A DNA stretch of 64,000 nucleotides from Cichorium intybus (lineage: Eukaryota; Streptophyta; Magnoliopsida; Asterales; Asteraceae), in the NCBI GenBank assembly GCA_023525715.1, contig CM042011.1, positions 59,367,854 to 59,431,853 of the forward strand, read 5' to 3'. The position numbers and the translations under genes were made by a program. This document shows, piece after piece, positions 14,880 through 24,911 of this stretch. Each line of letters opens with the position of its first letter. Within the stretch, counting starts at the first letter, position 1. A model generated the notes under the pieces. It saw nothing but the letters and a program-made list of their open reading frames with translations, did not search any database and had not been told where the DNA came from.

Positions 14880-15120
14880 AATCGCGACTTGACAAGCCCT
14901 GTGTCGCGACGTGAAGAAAATCAAGACAGAAGACTAAAAAGCTACAGCAATCGCGCCGCGACGAAGGCCTTGGTCGCGACGCGAAGACATGTGACGCGAC
15001 CACACCTACTCTTTGAACGCGAGACTACCAACAACCGCACTAGCCAGACCAGTGGCCGACCAAAAGCAACGACCGACGCCTCCTCGCGCCGCGACGGGAC
15101 CCTTGGTCGCGACGCGAGCA
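14880..15120 (+). promoter_or_regulatory. CGCGAC-rich U3 block upstream of TATA
   Basis: In an otherwise AT-rich window, about eight copies of TCGCGAC/CGCGAC-type words cluster here, some as palindromes such as GTCGCGAC. They sit just upstream of the TATA box. A regulatory role is inference. The density of CpG also makes this block a strong candidate for methylation. Confidence 0.5.
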
Positions 15121-15134
15121 CTGTGCTCCAGTAG

Positions 15135-15143
15135 TATAAATAG
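15135..15143 (+). promoter_or_regulatory. TATA box of the 5' LTR
   Basis: TATAAATAG fits the plant TATA consensus and lies about mid-LTR, where the U3/R boundary is expected. Transcription would then start near 15165. An identical box is in the 3' LTR at 19035-19043. Confidence 0.65.
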
Positions 15144-16053
15144 AAGCTCTCTATGCACGGATTTAGACACCCATTCTACATCCTTTAGACACCAAGTTAC
15201 TAAGTACTCTATATCAGTTGTAATAGTTTGAAATATTTCTTCTCTATTTGTTAGAATCAAAAGATTACCTCTCTCGGTGGTAATTCTAGTTGTAATTCAA
15301 GAAACTCGAAGGGTAAACGCATCAAGTTACATGACGAGGAACACCAAGACCATCATCACGATCATCACACGAATGGAAGGCTAATCTCTTCAGATTACTT
15401 CCGGTAATGTTATCCAACTTTTAGTATAGCATGTTTTTACTTTGATTCCGACAAATGTTTTGCTATTGTAACTCTTAAACTCCTATCTCTTGAAATACAA
15501 CTAGTGAATCATTTGTGTTTACTTCTACTTATTACCATATTCTCAAGACATAGTATTACCAACATATCATTCGTGCCTATCTCACTTAAATCACGAGTTA
15601 AGACGGATAATCAGTTAATATACTTTGTGCCCAATTAATATGTTAAGAAGTTGTAATGTTACTATCATCTAGATAAAACATAATATTGCTATACCATTGT
15701 TTGTGCTTAATCTACCTAATTGTTAGACAAAGACAAATAATCGATTCAACATATTATGTATTTACCTATGTAATAGTAATTGTCAGTAAACTGTAATTAT
15801 GTTAAAGTAATTATATCGGAATCATTGTAATAATACATGTGCAACTAATTGTTGATAACTAAACCGGAAGTAATTCTCTCTTTAATCTCAAGTTACAATC
15901 TCAATATTTTTACCATCACCGTTAAAATTCTACTTTACAACTCATTAAAAGTTAACCACTAAATCCTTGGACTCGACCCCGCTTGCCCTATCTACATAGT
16001 AAAAAGTGGGTTATAAATTGTTTTTGACGCGTGTGACGATAGCGTTGTCAAAA

Positions 16054-16070
16054 TGGCGCCGTTGCCGGGG
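16054..16070 (+). other. primer-binding site (tRNA-Asp)
   Basis: TGGCGCCGTTGCCGGGG, three bases after the 5' LTR, is the complement expected for the 3' end of plant tRNA-Asp. This primer is used by many Athila/Tat-lineage elements. Confidence 0.85.
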
Positions 16071-16164
16071 ATTATGTGCGCTTAAGTTCTAAAGAGTTGT
16101 TTAAAGTTCAACTTTTTCTTTTTATTATTATTTTCCTTCTTGTGCAAACTCACTTGTTTATACC

Positions 16165-17313
16165 ATGAATGACGGAAGAACAATGGATGATTATCTTGCC
16201 ATGGATCTGGGTTATTATGACTTTTATAGTCTACCACCACAACAAGATTCATATGAAGATGATTGGTGGGGGAGCAACAATTTGGACCAAAATCAAGATG
16301 ACGAGTCATCATTTGACAAGAAGTTAGATCTAATATTGGAATTGTTGAAGGAAGGCTTCAAACAAGAGGAAAACAACTCCAAAGCAATCTTAATGCTTGA
16401 AAATCAATTGGAACAAATGATGGAGCAAGTAAAAGAACAACCATCGGACGATCATTCAGATACTATGCAAGTGGATGAGGTAACTATCTTGTGTAGAGAT
16501 GAATCTTTTGACATTAATGTACATAAATCTACACCACCCGATTATGAAGTTGTGGTGGAGGATTATGTATCAATTAATGAAGAACATACTGAATTAGAAA
16601 CACTTAACCAAGAAAAATCTGAACTTGAATTGGAAACATCTCAAATAATTTTCCAAGAACTAGAAACACCAAAAGTTGGGGAGGAGTTAGTAGAGTCTAA
16701 TACCACCCCTGACCTAGAGAATTTCAAAGAGCCAGAAAAGCAACTTCTTTTTGACATTTTTGTGATAGATTCCAAAAGGCTGGACATATTCAAAAAACCA
16801 AATGACATCATTAATCGTCCCATTTCAGCAACTATCTATGCCCATATTAGTTGTCAAGAAGGTGTGATTGATGTGATATTTGGAAACCAAAAATGTAATC
16901 TTCAACTATTTGGATGTACCAATGATCCTCTGATCGGTGGGGATTTGTTTGTAATCAATACTATGGATGATTACTTCTATAAGCATACCGCAAATATGCT
17001 CGTTGACACTACCCACGATCCGGAGATACTTTTCTCTTCTGACAGGTCAAAACATGTTGATAACATTGGAAGTAAACATGTGAAGAAAAGAATACAGAAA
17101 AAGAAACATTACACCACACGATCCTACAAATCAAAGATGAAAGTAGTCGGTAGTATCAAGACTCGGTTACAGAACTTTAATCGAAGGAGAAATACATGTC
17201 ATTTCAAAACAAGGTTTAAGTGCTCTTTCAAAAGACTCAAGGTTAAAAAACCGAGATTCGATAAGGTCAAAGTTGACATGCCATTTGATCCGGGTAGAAA
17301 CTCGGGAACGTGA
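16165..17313 (+). CDS. 382-aa protein of a non-autonomous LTR element, function unknown
   Basis: A single uninterrupted frame starts 115 bp after the LTR end. The ATG is the first in frame after the primer site. Residues 1-50 are acidic and aromatic, with runs of D and Y. Residues 48-92 look like a coiled coil (LDLILELLKEGF, LENQLEQMMEQV). Residues 100-195 are strongly acidic. Residues 195-285 form the only globular-looking part; its EGVIDVIFGNQKCNLQLFG segment resembles the sequence that follows the aspartic protease in Athila/Tat polyproteins (family resemblance from memory, not searched). Residues 295-372 are highly basic and could bind nucleic acid. There is no CCHC knuckle, no DTG/DSG protease site and no RT or integrase motif. 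It may be a gag-like or packaging protein, or a decayed gag-pro remnant. Confidence 0.7.
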   Translation: MNDGRTMDDYLAMDLGYYDFYSLPPQQDSYEDDWWGSNNLDQNQDDESSFDKKLDLILELLKEGFKQEENNSKAILMLENQLEQMMEQVKEQPSDDHSDTMQVDEVTILCRDESFDINVHKSTPPDYEVVVEDYVSINEEHTELETLNQEKSELELETSQIIFQELETPKVGEELVESNTTPDLENFKEPEKQLLFDIFVIDSKRLDIFKKPNDIINRPISATIYAHISCQEGVIDVIFGNQKCNLQLFGCTNDPLIGGDLFVINTMDDYFYKHTANMLVDTTHDPEILFSSDRSKHVDNIGSKHVKKRIQKKKHYTTRSYKSKMKVVGSIKTRLQNFNRRRNTCHFKTRFKCSFKRLKVKKPRFDKVKVDMPFDPGRNSGT

Positions 17314-17342
17314 GCTGTCATCCAGGCACAGCGTCCGGCTGA

Positions 17343-17380
17343 AGACGTTAAACTTAGCGCTTTTCGGGAGGCAACCCGAG
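17343..17380 (+). ncRNA. conserved stem-loop motif downstream of the ORF
   Basis: GACGTTAAACTTAGCGC is followed by a hairpin with stem TCGGG (17364-17368), loop AGGCAA and stem CCCGA (17375-17379). Athila-lineage elements commonly carry GACGTTAAA...TTGGGAGGCAACCCAA at this place (from family knowledge). The stem here has C-G where the usual form has T-A, a compensatory change that keeps the pairing. It probably acts as an RNA element, not as protein-coding sequence. Confidence 0.6.
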
Positions 17381-17539
17381 AACTTTGTGGGAGTGTTCAC
17401 TGCAAACCCTCATTTACACTTATGCAAAGCATAAGTGTGCAGTATGTTTAATTAGTTGCTGTTATTATTTTTGATTATTTGATTTTAGTGTGTTTTATTT
17501 TCTAAAAACCTAAAAAACATAAACATTTGTGTGTATTAA

Positions 17540-17623
17540 ATGTACGGACATACAGGTAGCCATCCTACAGGAGACGGGGCGGGACCATCGGGGACCCATT
17601 ATGATGACGAGGATGATGAGTGA
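17540..17623 (+). CDS. 27-aa acidic small ORF, possibly first exon of a spliced ORF
   Basis: ATG-initiated frame rich in G, P, D and E, ending DDEDDE. A donor-like GTGAGTAT starts at 17620 and an acceptor TATATTACAG ends at 17785. Removing that 166-bp stretch keeps the frame open for about 19 more codons to a TAA at 17844-17846. It lies where Athila elements carry their spliced env-like frame. Splicing is inferred from the sequence only; this could be chance. Confidence 0.3.
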   Translation: MYGHTGSHPTGDGAGPSGTHYDDEDDE

Positions 17624-17841
17624 GTATTTATCTTTTTATTTCCAATTTAGTGTGAACTTTTAAATACAGTTGTGTGTTTTAATTACTGTTTGGTTTGAAT
17701 TTAACTATTTTGTGGTGTGAATTTATTTTTGTTTATTTATGATTGTTCAGAATGACGTTTGTTTGTGCTGTTGATTATATTACAGAAAGCGATCTAACAT
17801 GCTGGCAGTCAGTTCAGCGACCAATGAATCAAATGATCGAC

Positions 17842-17845
<4 letters not shown>

Positions 17846-17896
<51 letters not shown>
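17846..17896 (+). repeat. poly(A) tract, about 51 nt
   Basis: An uninterrupted A run inside the element, shortly before the 3' LTR. Its length may include assembly or polymerase-slippage error. Confidence 0.9.
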
Positions 17897-17899
<3 letters not shown>

Positions 17900-17925
17900 T
17901 TATTTTTGCGAAAAACTCAATTTTG

Positions 17926-17960
17926 CTTGAGGACAAGCAAACCTCAAGTGTGTAGTATTT
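17926..17960 (+). other. conserved hairpin and degenerate polypurine tract
   Basis: CTTGAGG / CCTCAAG (17926-17932 and 17942-17948) pair around ACAAGCAAA. The sequence leads through AAGTGTGTAGTATTT into the 3' LTR. Athila/Tat relatives usually read AAGTGTGGGGGA here, so the polypurine tract appears weakened. Confidence 0.55.
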
Positions 17961-19950
17961 TGATAGTGTTTTATTTTTACAATAAAACACTATCATTTAA
18001 AAGCTGTTTTATCGCATAAATACGATCAGAGGCACACAAAAACTATATTTCCGTGCAAAATAAAAGAATCCAGAAACCGCCTTAAAACATGCAAAATGCT
18101 TCTTCATAAACAGATACGGCTCAGACAGACCCGTCTAACCTACCCCATCTGTTAAAACCAAACAGTCACATTTTATAAGAATGCATGTTTTCACAACAAA
18201 AAGGCAAAAGCTCACATTCCAACGGCAGCTCCTGATGCACACCACAGACTCCCAACAGTCTGGCGGTGATAATAGATCTACTGTCGGGTCATCACTAACC
18301 CAAGCCAGCCATTTGTTTTCACATAGAAAACATCTCACAAATCACGGGGAAATCCTATTATGATATCATTAATTCTCTCAAAAGAATTATGATTAATTTG
18401 TCTACCGTCCCCAGACATCCTCACAAAATTGCAAGCTAAAAGAGAGAATATCTCATTTTTCATACACTGCACATCACAGCCCACTGCTGTGTTGCAGATG
18501 CAAATCTGCCAGAACTATGGTTTTACCATAGGAAATCCTGATAAGCTCAGCATCAAAACAGGCTTATATTAACAGGTGGCTGAACATGAATTACGATTCA
18601 TGTTTAACTTGAACAGAGTTCTCCGGAGCTGCTGGTGTGAGGACAATAAGAGGGATTTGTGTGTTAACATTTATGGTTTATTTTCAGGAACAAGACCCAA
18701 GAACTATAAAAGAACAAACCCGAGGAAGTGATGCTCAAAACCAAAGAGTAAAAAGGCGAAATACACATAAAAATACAGCAATCGCGACTTGACAAGCCCT
18801 GTGTCGCGACGTGAAGAAAATCAAGACAGAAGACTAAAAAGCTACAGCAATCGCGCCGCGACGAAGGCCTTGGTCGCGACGCGAAGACATGTGACGCGAC
18901 CACACCTACTCTTTGAACGCGAGACTACCAACAACCGCACTAGCCAGACCAGTGGCCGACCAAAAGCAACGACCGACGCCTCCTCGCGCCGCGACGGGAC
19001 CCTTGGTCGCGACGCGAGCACTGTGCTCCAGTAGTATAAATAGAAGCTCTCTATGCACGGATTTAGACACCCATTCTACATCCTTTAGACACCAAGTTAC
19101 TAAGTACTCTATATCAGTTGTAATAGTTTGAAATATTTCTTCTCTATTTGTTAGAATCAAAAGATTACCTCTCTCGGTGGTAATTCTAGTTGTAATTCAA
19201 GAAACTCGAAGGGTAAACGCATCAAGTTACATGACGAGGAACACCAAGACCATCATCACGATCATCACACGAATGGAAGGCTAATCTCTTCAGATTACTT
19301 CCGGTAATGTTATCCAACTTTTAGTATAGCATGTTTTTACTTTGATTCCGACAAATGTTTTGCTATTGTAACTCTTAAACTCCTATCTCTTGAAATACAA
19401 CTAGTGAATCATTTGTGTTTACTTCTACTTATTACCATATTCTCAAGACATAGTATTACCAACATATCATTCGTGCCTATCTCACTTAAATCACGAGTTA
19501 AGACGGATAATCAGTTAATATACTTTGTGCCCAATTAATATGTTAAGAAGTTGTAATGTTACTATCATCTAGATAAAACATAATATTGCTATACCATTGT
19601 TTGTGCTTAATCTACCTAATTGTTAGACAAAGACAAATAATCGATTCAACATATTATGTATTTACCTATGTAATAGTAATTGTCAGTAAACTGTAATTAT
19701 GTTAAAGTAATTATATCGGAATCATTGTAATAATACATGTGCAACTAATTGTTGATAACTAAACCGGAAGTAATTCTCTCTTTAATCTCAAGTTACAATC
19801 TCAATATTTTTACCATCACCGTTAAAATTCTACTTTACAACTCATTAAAAGTTAACCACTAAATCCTTGGACTCGACCCCGCTTGCCCTATCTACATAGT
19901 AAAAAGTGGGTTATAAATTGTTTTTGACGCGTGTGACGATAGCGTTGTCA
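17961..19950 (+). repeat. 3' LTR of the Athila/Tat-like element
   Basis: Copy of 14061-16050 at a constant offset of 3900 bp; I noticed no substitution. It is followed by the right TSD copy TACTC (19951-19955) and the rest of the solo LTR. Confidence 0.95.
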
Positions 19951-20117
19951 TACTCCGGCTAAACTTCATCCCATTTATAGCAAATCATTTTAACCTGGAA
20001 TACATGGCAAAACATAGAATACGTAAGACAATAATGTCTCGTGAGTTACATGAGTTTTAGACTCAAACATTTAACTTCTTTTTCCAACCTTTTTATAAAA
20101 CATTTAACATAAAGCAT

Positions 20118-20347
20118 CTTTCAAAACTTTATTGTAAATACATTCTATAACTATTTACCTTTCAAAATCATATAAACATCTTTCAAAACTTTATAGTAAT
20201 AACATACTATAGCTCTTTACTTTTCAAAATCATTTCATAATATACTTTGCAAAAATAACATTTTTCAAAACTTTATAGTAGCGACATACTATAACTCTTT
20301 ACTTCTCAAATCATTTTGTAACATACTTTACAAAAATAGCATCTTTC
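20118..20347. repeat. imperfect tandem repeat in the solo LTR
   Basis: About three units of 62-82 bp, each starting CATCTTTCAAAACTTTATAG or a close variant. Confidence 0.7.
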
Positions 20348-20624
20348 TTACTTTCTTTGACTGGTTTTATAAGCTTGCTGGATATTTATACTTAGGGCTT
20401 TAATCACCATAAGTGACACCCCAAGTCTCTACGGCTAGAAAGAACGGATCAATCCTCACCATAGAAGTTGCTTAGGCAATCTACTTCGCGAAGGGGCTTT
20501 TCCCCAGTAGACTCCTTACCTAACCCGGGTAGGTGGAACATAGTTCCCTTACTAATTGCTACAATTACCAGTCATACAAAATACTTTTTGCTTACTTGAA
20601 CATTACTCACATACATATAAAAAG

Positions 20625-20720
20625 TGGCTAAGTGCCAAATTTCATCATTTTCTGTCTTTATGGCTAAATGCCAAATTTCATCATTTTCTGTCTTTATGGC
20701 TAAATGCCAAATTTATAACT
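20625..20720. repeat. 36-bp minisatellite, about 2.7 copies
   Basis: TGGCTAARTGCCAAATTTCA starts at 20625, 20661 and 20697, so the period is 36 bp. Related words continue more loosely to about 20960. Confidence 0.85.
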
Positions 20721-22919
20721 TTCATCACATAATAATCATACGTTTAAAACATGTTTTTATAACATTCCAAGCTTAATGCCAAATCATACTTTCCAAAAAT
20801 CTTATGGCTATATGCCCATTCATACTTGAAAACATAGACGGTTTGTAACCAAAACATACTTCTTTAACATCTTGTGGCTATATGCCTATTCAAAATTGAA
20901 AACATATATAGCTTGTAATCAAAATACACTTTCACATAATTGGTTCATAGACCAACATACTTTCACTTAATTTGACTTGTAGTTTGAAAACATAATTTCA
21001 ATCATAGCATTATACTTTCACAAACAAGCTAGAAATAATACTCTTGCATATTACTTCACATAAAGAGATTTTATAAAAAAAATCTTGAAAATACTTACTT
21101 GCCATGTACCCCAGAATGGGTAAAAATACTGCATGTACTCACCTCATGTATTGCTAATAGATTGCTTAAACGTTCCTTGAATTCATATCCTTTCATGACC
21201 CAATAACCATTTGCCATGAACCTATAATTAACATGTTATACATTAACATTCATTCTAACTGACTCTATAACTCCTTAGAGTCCTTATTATACCAATATGG
21301 GTCATAACAAGTCTATAACTTTTGAATGACCAACTTTAATTAAATCGTATATTATACGTATTTTACTACAGTACCCTCGGGAGGTCGTATTTTCATTCCG
21401 ATAATTTTCCATGAAGTTTTAGACTATAATGAACTTATGTTTAAAATTTGAAGTCAAACGGACAAGTCTAGCATCAAGTTCCAAAAATCAAGTTTCACTT
21501 GTCAGGAGACTCACTTCATTTCTGCATCGCCGCCTCGCGTCGCGACGGGGACCCTGGTCGCGTCGCGACCTTAAAGTTCAATGCCTTATTTGGCGATTTT
21601 CTAAACTGCAGTTGCGCTAATTGTTCACCTTAAGTTCCTAATACTTGACTTAATCGATTTACAACCATTCTAGGACTAAAATAACAACTCCTTTATACAT
21701 TTAAACCATAGTTTATTCAATTTCATCACTTTTCCTTGAAATCATTCCCGAAAGACTCATTTTTTACTCCAAAAATAATTTTAATGAATTTTCAAGAAGG
21801 GAATTGATTTCTCATGTCCTTTATGACACTTTAGGCTTATTGGATCATTTAAAATCAGTTTCAAGTTCATAAATTCAGTTGATCTCATAAAATCCCGTTT
21901 TTGACAATTTTCACTAAAAATACAAATTTTTGAAAACAATCACTTAGGAATGTATTTATACATCTTAAGTGATTATCAGAACTTAACAAAACAATAAAAA
22001 TCACTTTCAATCTCACAAACCCATTTCTAGGGTTCTTGAGCTAAAATTCTCATTTCTTGATTTTTAGCACTTTCAATAGCTGAACTATGTTTAAATATTG
22101 ATTTAGACATCAATTAAGGCTAGGAATCATAGGGCAATCCTCCTCTAGTCACTGAAATCACGAAGCTACAGTACTCACTCACGGGAAATGGGTTGAACAA
22201 CCTTAGACACAAGATTACTAACCTTATATGGCTTGGAATTCTCAAATTCCAAGTTAATTTCTTCCAGCTTCTTCAACACCCTCAAGACCCGATCATCCTA
22301 GCTCTCTCTGGCACCCTCTAGAAGTCTCTCCTGTGTTCTATGAACTGGGAGAAGATTTTTCTCCTTTTTATACCTAGCCATTTTACACTTTGGTCCCTCA
22401 AGTTCTATTTTTCCCAAAATTGGCACAAGAATTTCATTTACTAAAATTATAAGTTTATTTTCTTTCATTCTTACCCCATAATTATATTTTCTTTACATAA
22501 AAGTTATTTGTGTGCCAAATGACCATTTTGCCCCTTTTTGAACAATTTTACCATTACGCCCTCGTTCAAACCCAACTTTGCATATATTTATTTTATGACT
22601 TTTACAAAAAATTTCGGGTTCTTACAATTATATTATATCATAAACAAATACCATCCCTGGTCTCATTATAACATTTTTATTTTTAAGATTTGTTGCTTCT
22701 CATATCCTACACAATTGCACTAAAATAATTCAATCGCCTTTCATGTGGTTGAAGTTAACTATTTATATTAAACCACATATTTAATGAAAATTAACTGATT
22801 CCATTAAATAGTTATTTTAATGTCAAAACTCTTTAATTCTAACTAATCTTACTTATCATTAAATCACTATAATTCCAAATGGTTTTAACCTTAATATAGT
22901 TAATTGATACTTATGGAAT

Positions 22920-22928
22920 TTAAAATAA
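22920..22928 (+). repeat. 9-bp TSD, left copy (TTAAAATAA)
   Basis: Repeated exactly at 24573-24581. The empty site is seen in Helitron-like unit 2 (about 9610-9640). Confidence 0.9.
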
Positions 22929-24572
22929 GACAAAACTTCATAAATGGTCCCTATGGTTTCATAGGATATCAACTTTAGTCCCTAACTTTCAATAAAATCA
23001 ATGATAGTCCCTGTGGTTTGAAAACTTTTTATAAATGGTCCCTCCGTCATATTTTGGCCGTTATGTACATAACGGACAAGGGTAAAGTGGTCTTTTCCAC
23101 AATAGGGACCATTTATGAATATTTCTCATTTTATTTCTTTTTTCTTTTTCTTTTTAATCCATATTTCAAATATTTTGTATTAAAAAACTTTTTCTTTTTA
23201 ATCCATTTATACTCTTTCTCCCCCTGTTGATCACACTCATTGAGAAAAACCCACTGACGGGAATCCAAGCAATTGCGTTCATACTCCTCTTTGTCTCTCT
23301 AATTCAGCCACCAGCATAGTTGGAGATCGAATATCAAGAATCACTACGTTATTACTGTCCATCAGAATGGTCGCCAAGTACCTCAAATCCTGCTTGTTCC
23401 AAGCCAATCTCAACAACGGTGTATCTGGTTGAGGGCTTTCGTATATTATCGTTGAATGCTCCTTATCACGCAGATCAAAAAACCCTACCTAATCCGTCAG
23501 CGAAAATAGATGCTTATCATGAGCGATCAATTGCGTTTCAACCACACCTTTATCTACATCCCAAATAGCACATGTTTTGATGTTTTGGGGGAAGCAACCC
23601 TTAACGGATGAGGGCAAAAAAACCCGACCCTTGGCTCATCTCCAACTTTGTCCGATGTCATCTAAAATCTCCATTTCCGTTTTCAACCGAAAGTTATCAT
23701 AATTAATTTCGTTATTATAAAATCAACGCTCACGATTGTTTGATTGCAACCTTATAAAATGCAGAATATTTAAAGTTGCCGGGATCTCTGCTCCTTCTAG
23801 TTGTCACAGCTCCGATCTTTGTCGCCGGCTATGTAAGATCTGGATGGATCGGCGTGATAGTCTGCTGGAAAAGAAAGTTTAATGGAGAAGTGGTAGTTAA
23901 ACCGGAAGAAACATTCAAAGAAATTTCCAGTGAAGTTAACAATGAAGATGGGGGTTGGGTTCTTTTTAATTGTGTGTGTATGTGTGTTTGAAACTGAAAT
24001 TGAACGTGGGGGTCGGTGATGGCGGATGATGGTGGTAGCAAATGGTGGATATGGGAGAAAGAGATATTATGATTCGGTTATCAATCGAATAATTAAAATT
24101 GGGAGATCTGAAAGGAGGGAGTGTGTAGGGTTAGGGTTATAATCGAAAAGGGGAATCCGGTGACGAGAGAGAAACAAATCTCGCTCCGGTGAAACGTGTT
24201 TGCTTTCTCTCTCCTTTTGTTACTTTAGTTCTTCGTCGTGCTGGGCATTCATGAGAGCTTTTTGGGGGAGGGAAGGATTTGGAAAACATACAAATGGATT
24301 AAAAAGAAAAAACATTTTTAATACAAAATATTAAAAAAATGGATTAAAAAGAAAACAGAAAAAGAAACAAAAAGATAAATATTCATAAATGATCCTTATT
24401 ATGGAAAATACTATTTTGCCCTTATCTGTTATGTATTTAACAGCCAAAATTTGACGGAGGGACCATTTATAAAAAGTTTTCAAACCACAGGGACTATCCT
24501 TGAGGTTTTTGAAAGTTAGGGACTAAAGTTGATATCCTGTGAAACCACAGGGACCATTTATGATGTTTTGTC
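22929..24572. mobile_element. non-autonomous Mutator-like (MULE) element, 1644 bp
   Basis: The terminal inverted repeats are at least 200 bp. They start GACAAAACWTCATAAATGGT and contain CCCTGTGGTTT and TATCAACTTTAGTCCCTAAC in both arms. A perfect 9-bp TSD flanks the element, and the uninterrupted site in unit 2 confirms the insertion. The interior has moderately GC-rich, gene-like stretches and two short frames of about 70-80 codons that I do not recognise. No transposase is encoded. Confidence 0.88.
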
Positions 24573-24856
24573 TTAAAATAATGAATAATACTAACATTAA
24601 ATATAAAAAATCATGTATTTTCAACTTTAACTAAATTGGTTGTTGAATGTTGATATCAAATTTAAATAATAATTTATTTAAATACAAAATAATAACAATA
24701 TACCAATTGATCATGCTAGAGGCTATCGTATACCGATTCAACAAATTTTACACATTACATATACAATAACATTAAAAATATATTTTATTGTCAAATTTAA
24801 CAACTAAAAGCTAACGTTTCTTTAAAATGAGTTAGCATAATAAATATTATAATATC

Positions 24857-24857
<1 letters not shown>

Positions 24858-24910
<53 letters not shown>
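24858..24910. repeat. (AT)n microsatellite inside Helitron-like unit 4
   Basis: TA run of about 53 bp, the counterpart of 9895-9992 in unit 2. Confidence 0.95.

Positions 24911-24911
<1 letters not shown>

Larger units (their letters stand above)
14061..16050 (+). repeat. 5' LTR of the Athila/Tat-like element
   Basis: Starts TGATAGTG and ends GTTGTCA. By the TATA box at 15135, U3 is about 1.1 kb and R-U5 about 0.9 kb. The first 35 bases form a perfect hairpin. The small frames inside the LTR are repeated identically in the other LTR and show no protein-like features. Confidence 0.95.
14061..19950 (+). mobile_element. non-autonomous Athila/Tat-like LTR retrotransposon, 5890 bp
   Basis: Two 1990-bp direct repeats offset by exactly 3900 bp flank a 1910-bp interior, with a perfect TACTC duplication outside. 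The interior starts with a tRNA-Asp primer site. It has one 382-codon frame, a GACGTTAAA...GGGAGGCAACCC-type motif and the TTGAGGACAAGCAA motif next to the 3' LTR. Both motifs are familiar from Athila/Tat-lineage elements. There is no gag zinc knuckle, protease DTG, RT or integrase, so it relies on proteins from a partner element. I saw no difference between the LTRs over the rows compared, which implies a very recent insertion. Confidence 0.9.
13861..22626 (-). mobile_element. solo LTR of a Ty3/gypsy (Tekay-type) chromovirus, interrupted
   Basis: The ends read TGTGACACCCC ... GGGTTCTTACA, a TG...CA pair that on the minus strand begins TGTAAGAACCCG, a start typical of plant chromovirus LTRs. 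There is no internal region, PBS or PPT. Excluding the nested element and its duplicated 5 bp, the LTR is about 2.87 kb, a size usual for Tekay/Del LTRs. It holds several minisatellites (20118-20347, 20625-20720) and a CGCGAC-rich block at 21533-21570. Orientation is inferred from the ends only. Confidence 0.7.

Noticed and set aside
14880..15120. CRISPR-like or phage-like spaced repeats
   Set aside because: The CGCGAC words are too short, irregularly spaced, and lie in a plant LTR promoter.
14235..15260. Small ORFs in the LTR on both strands
   Set aside because: They repeat identically in the second LTR, overlap each other on opposite strands, and have no protein-like features. The CGCGAC block lacks stops because of composition.
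16041..16080. tRNA gene remnant at GGCGCCGTTGCCGGGG
   Set aside because: It is the primer-binding site adjoining the LTR; no cloverleaf arms surround it.
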